A program made the translations under genes and the position numbers. Below the pieces are notes generated by a model. That model did no database searches, had not been told where the DNA came from, and saw only the letters and a program-made list of their open reading frames with translations. From CAZKEW01 sp964580435 (GTDB lineage: Bacteria > Acidobacteriota > Aminicenantia > Aminicenantales > UBA8522), in assembly GCA_964580435.1 (NCBI GenBank), contig CAZOKP010000114.1, positions 1 to 7,010 on the forward strand: a stretch of 7,010 nucleotides of DNA, read 5' to 3'. Shown here in pieces: positions 5,626 through 7,010 of this stretch (positions within the stretch are counted from its first letter, which is position 1; each line of letters opens with the position of its first letter).

Positions 5626-7008
5626 ATGAACGATATCTATAAAGGCTATCGGGGAGAGGCTCTCTCTCTCCTCAAGTCCTGCGGCGTTCGCGTGTGGAGC
5701 GATGCCGAGGTGACGACGACAAGGGGAAAGTTTGCCGGGATCATCCTGCCCCGCTCTGAAACGGAGGACGACAGGCACATCGTCCTCAAGCTGCGCAACG
5801 GCTATAACGTCGGTATTACCGTTGCCACGGTGGCGGACATCAAAGAGATCGGCTACAAAGAAGCCCACTACAAAATCCCCGAGAAGGAATTCCCTTATGA
5901 CCCCAAGAAACCGAGGGTGAAACTGCTCGGAACCGGAGGGACCATCGCCAGCCGCCTCGATTACAGGACCGGAGCCGTCATCCCGGCCTTCACCCCGGGC
6001 GAACTTTACGGCTCGGTCCCGGAGCTGGCCGAGATCTGCAACCTGGAGACGGAAAAACTCTACGGCGTCTTCAGCGAAAACATGGGACCCGAACAGTGGG
6101 TCGGAACTGCCAGGGCGATCGGCAGGGAAATCGAAAAGGGCGTCCAGGGCATCGTCATCGGGCACGGCACAGACACAATGCACCACACCGCTGCGATTCT
6201 CTCCTTCATGGTCCAGGATTCGCCGGTTCCGATTGTTATGGTGGGCTCCCAGCGCTCCAGTGACCGGCCTTCCTCTGACGCGGCCCTCAACCTGATCAAC
6301 GCCACCAAGACCGCCGCCGAAAGCGATATCGCCGAAGTCATGGTCTGCATGTTCGGACCGACCAGCGACCAGTACGACCTGCTCCACCGCGGCACCCGGG
6401 TGCGGAAGATGCACTCCTCCTACCGCTCCACGTTCCGGACCATCGGGGACATCCCGATCGCCATGGTCAGCAGGGAGATGATCATTCCTCTGCGGGACGA
6501 CTACAAGAGGAGGCGCACAGACAAGAACGTCAGGATCAATACGGACTTCGAAGAGAAAGTCTCGATCGTTTATTACTATCCCAACATGAAACCGGACATC
6601 ATCGAGTCGCTGATTGACAACGGTTATAAGGGGATCGTGATTGCGGGAACCGGCCTCGGCCACGTCAACAAACCGCTTTACCCGTCTTTGAAACGCGCCG
6701 CCGAGAAAGGAATTGCCATGTACATGACGGTGCAGACCCTTTGGGGCTACGTCCAGATGTATGTCTATGACACGGGCAGGGACATCATGGAGCTGGGGGT
6801 GGTGCCGGCGGCCAACATGCTGCCCGAAGTTGCCTATGTCAAGCTCGGCTGGGCGCTCGGCCAGACACGTAACTTGGACAAGGTCAAAGACATCATGCTG
6901 ACGCCGATCGCCGGTGAAATCACCGAGCGCGAGCCTCACAACGGCTATCTGATCTACCAGGGCGGCATTCCTGAAGTCGAGCGATTCGTCTCGAGCTACT
7001 GGAAATAG
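5626..7008 (+). CDS. gatD: Glutamyl-tRNA(Gln) amidotransferase subunit D (asparaginase-like GatD)
   Basis: A 460-residue protein; archaeal GatD is about 435-440. It is the amide-donor subunit, related to type I/II L-asparaginase, which splits Gln or Asn and passes ammonia to GatE. Residues 1 to about 90 fit the small N-terminal barrel domain that distinguishes GatD from plain asparaginases. The asparaginase domain begins near 97. Catalytic residues are visible: Thr106 in TGGTIA (103-108), Thr182-Asp183 in HGTDT (180-184), and Lys261 in GTRVRKMHSS. These correspond to the Thr, Thr-Asp and Lys set known for GatD of Methanothermobacter. The N-terminal domain, the RKMHSS-type lysine segment and adjacency to gatE all argue against a free asparaginase. 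The gene starts 31 bases after gatE with a modest purine-rich site (AGGGGAA) before ATG, so it is probably the second gene of a gatED operon. The stop TAG is at 7006-7008, so the gene is complete. Confidence 0.96.
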   Translation: MNDIYKGYRGEALSLLKSCGVRVWSDAEVTTTRGKFAGIILPRSETEDDRHIVLKLRNGYNVGITVATVADIKEIGYKEAHYKIPEKEFPYDPKKPRVKLLGTGGTIASRLDYRTGAVIPAFTPGELYGSVPELAEICNLETEKLYGVFSENMGPEQWVGTARAIGREIEKGVQGIVIGHGTDTMHHTAAILSFMVQDSPVPIVMVGSQRSSDRPSSDAALNLINATKTAAESDIAEVMVCMFGPTSDQYDLLHRGTRVRKMHSSYRSTFRTIGDIPIAMVSREMIIPLRDDYKRRRTDKNVRINTDFEEKVSIVYYYPNMKPDIIESLIDNGYKGIVIAGTGLGHVNKPLYPSLKRAAEKGIAMYMTVQTLWGYVQMYVYDTGRDIMELGVVPAANMLPEVAYVKLGWALGQTRNLDKVKDIMLTPIAGEITEREPHNGYLIYQGGIPEVERFVSSYWK

Positions 7009-7010
7009 CG

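Noticed and set aside
5503..6939. A 478-codon open frame on the minus strand, antisense to gatD and the end of gatE
   Set aside because: Over gatD its codons are in exact register with the gatD codons, so it stays open simply because gatD avoids TTA, CTA and TCA. The predicted protein is rich in Asp, His, Val and Arg with no recognisable fold, and gatD is unmistakable on the other strand.
5626..7008. Free L-asparaginase instead of GatD
   Set aside because: The N-terminal barrel-like domain of about 90 residues, the overall length, the HRGTRVRKMHSS segment and the adjacent gatE all fit GatD.

Overview
This window carries six complete genes and no RNA gene, mobile element or CRISPR array. From left to right they are: a small thioredoxin-like protein (+), bacterioferritin (+), an exported class C beta-lactamase-family serine hydrolase (-), a beta-phosphoglucomutase-like HAD hydrolase (-), and the two subunits of an archaeal-type tRNA-dependent amidotransferase, GatE then GatD (+).

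Layout. Bases 1-977 hold the redox/iron pair. The bacterioferritin gene has its own good promoter and ribosome binding site. Bases 986-3416 hold a two-gene minus-strand operon, HAD gene first, whose stop codon shares a base with the ribosome binding site of the hydrolase gene. The operon ends 8 bases from the end of the bacterioferritin gene, so the two units converge with no visible terminator between them. Bases 3417-3665 form a divergent intergenic region with two predicted promoters, a perfect inverted repeat and a GC-rich imperfect hairpin. Bases 3666-7008 hold gatE and gatD, 31 bases apart and probably cotranscribed.

How the genes work together. GatD is an asparaginase-like subunit that releases ammonia. 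GatE binds and activates Glu-tRNA(Gln), which becomes Gln-tRNA(Gln), so the pair replaces glutaminyl-tRNA synthetase. All key catalytic residues of GatD are visible, so the enzyme looks functional. The other genes are accessory or housekeeping: iron storage, a thiol protein lacking the second active-site cysteine, a sugar-phosphate-type phosphatase or mutase, and a periplasmic or secreted serine hydrolase.

Organism. The evidence is mixed. GatDE is classically an archaeal enzyme; most bacteria use GatCAB. The haem-type bacterioferritin, the Sec-exported serine hydrolase, strong Shine-Dalgarno sites and two -35/-10 pairs with 17-base spacing look bacterial. My best guess is an uncultivated, moderately GC-rich bacterial lineage (something like Aminicenantes, low confidence) that holds an archaeal-type GatDE. 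An archaeon is not excluded, because the same AT-rich boxes could be archaeal TATA elements with leaderless starts. Everything here comes from reading the sequence; no search was run.
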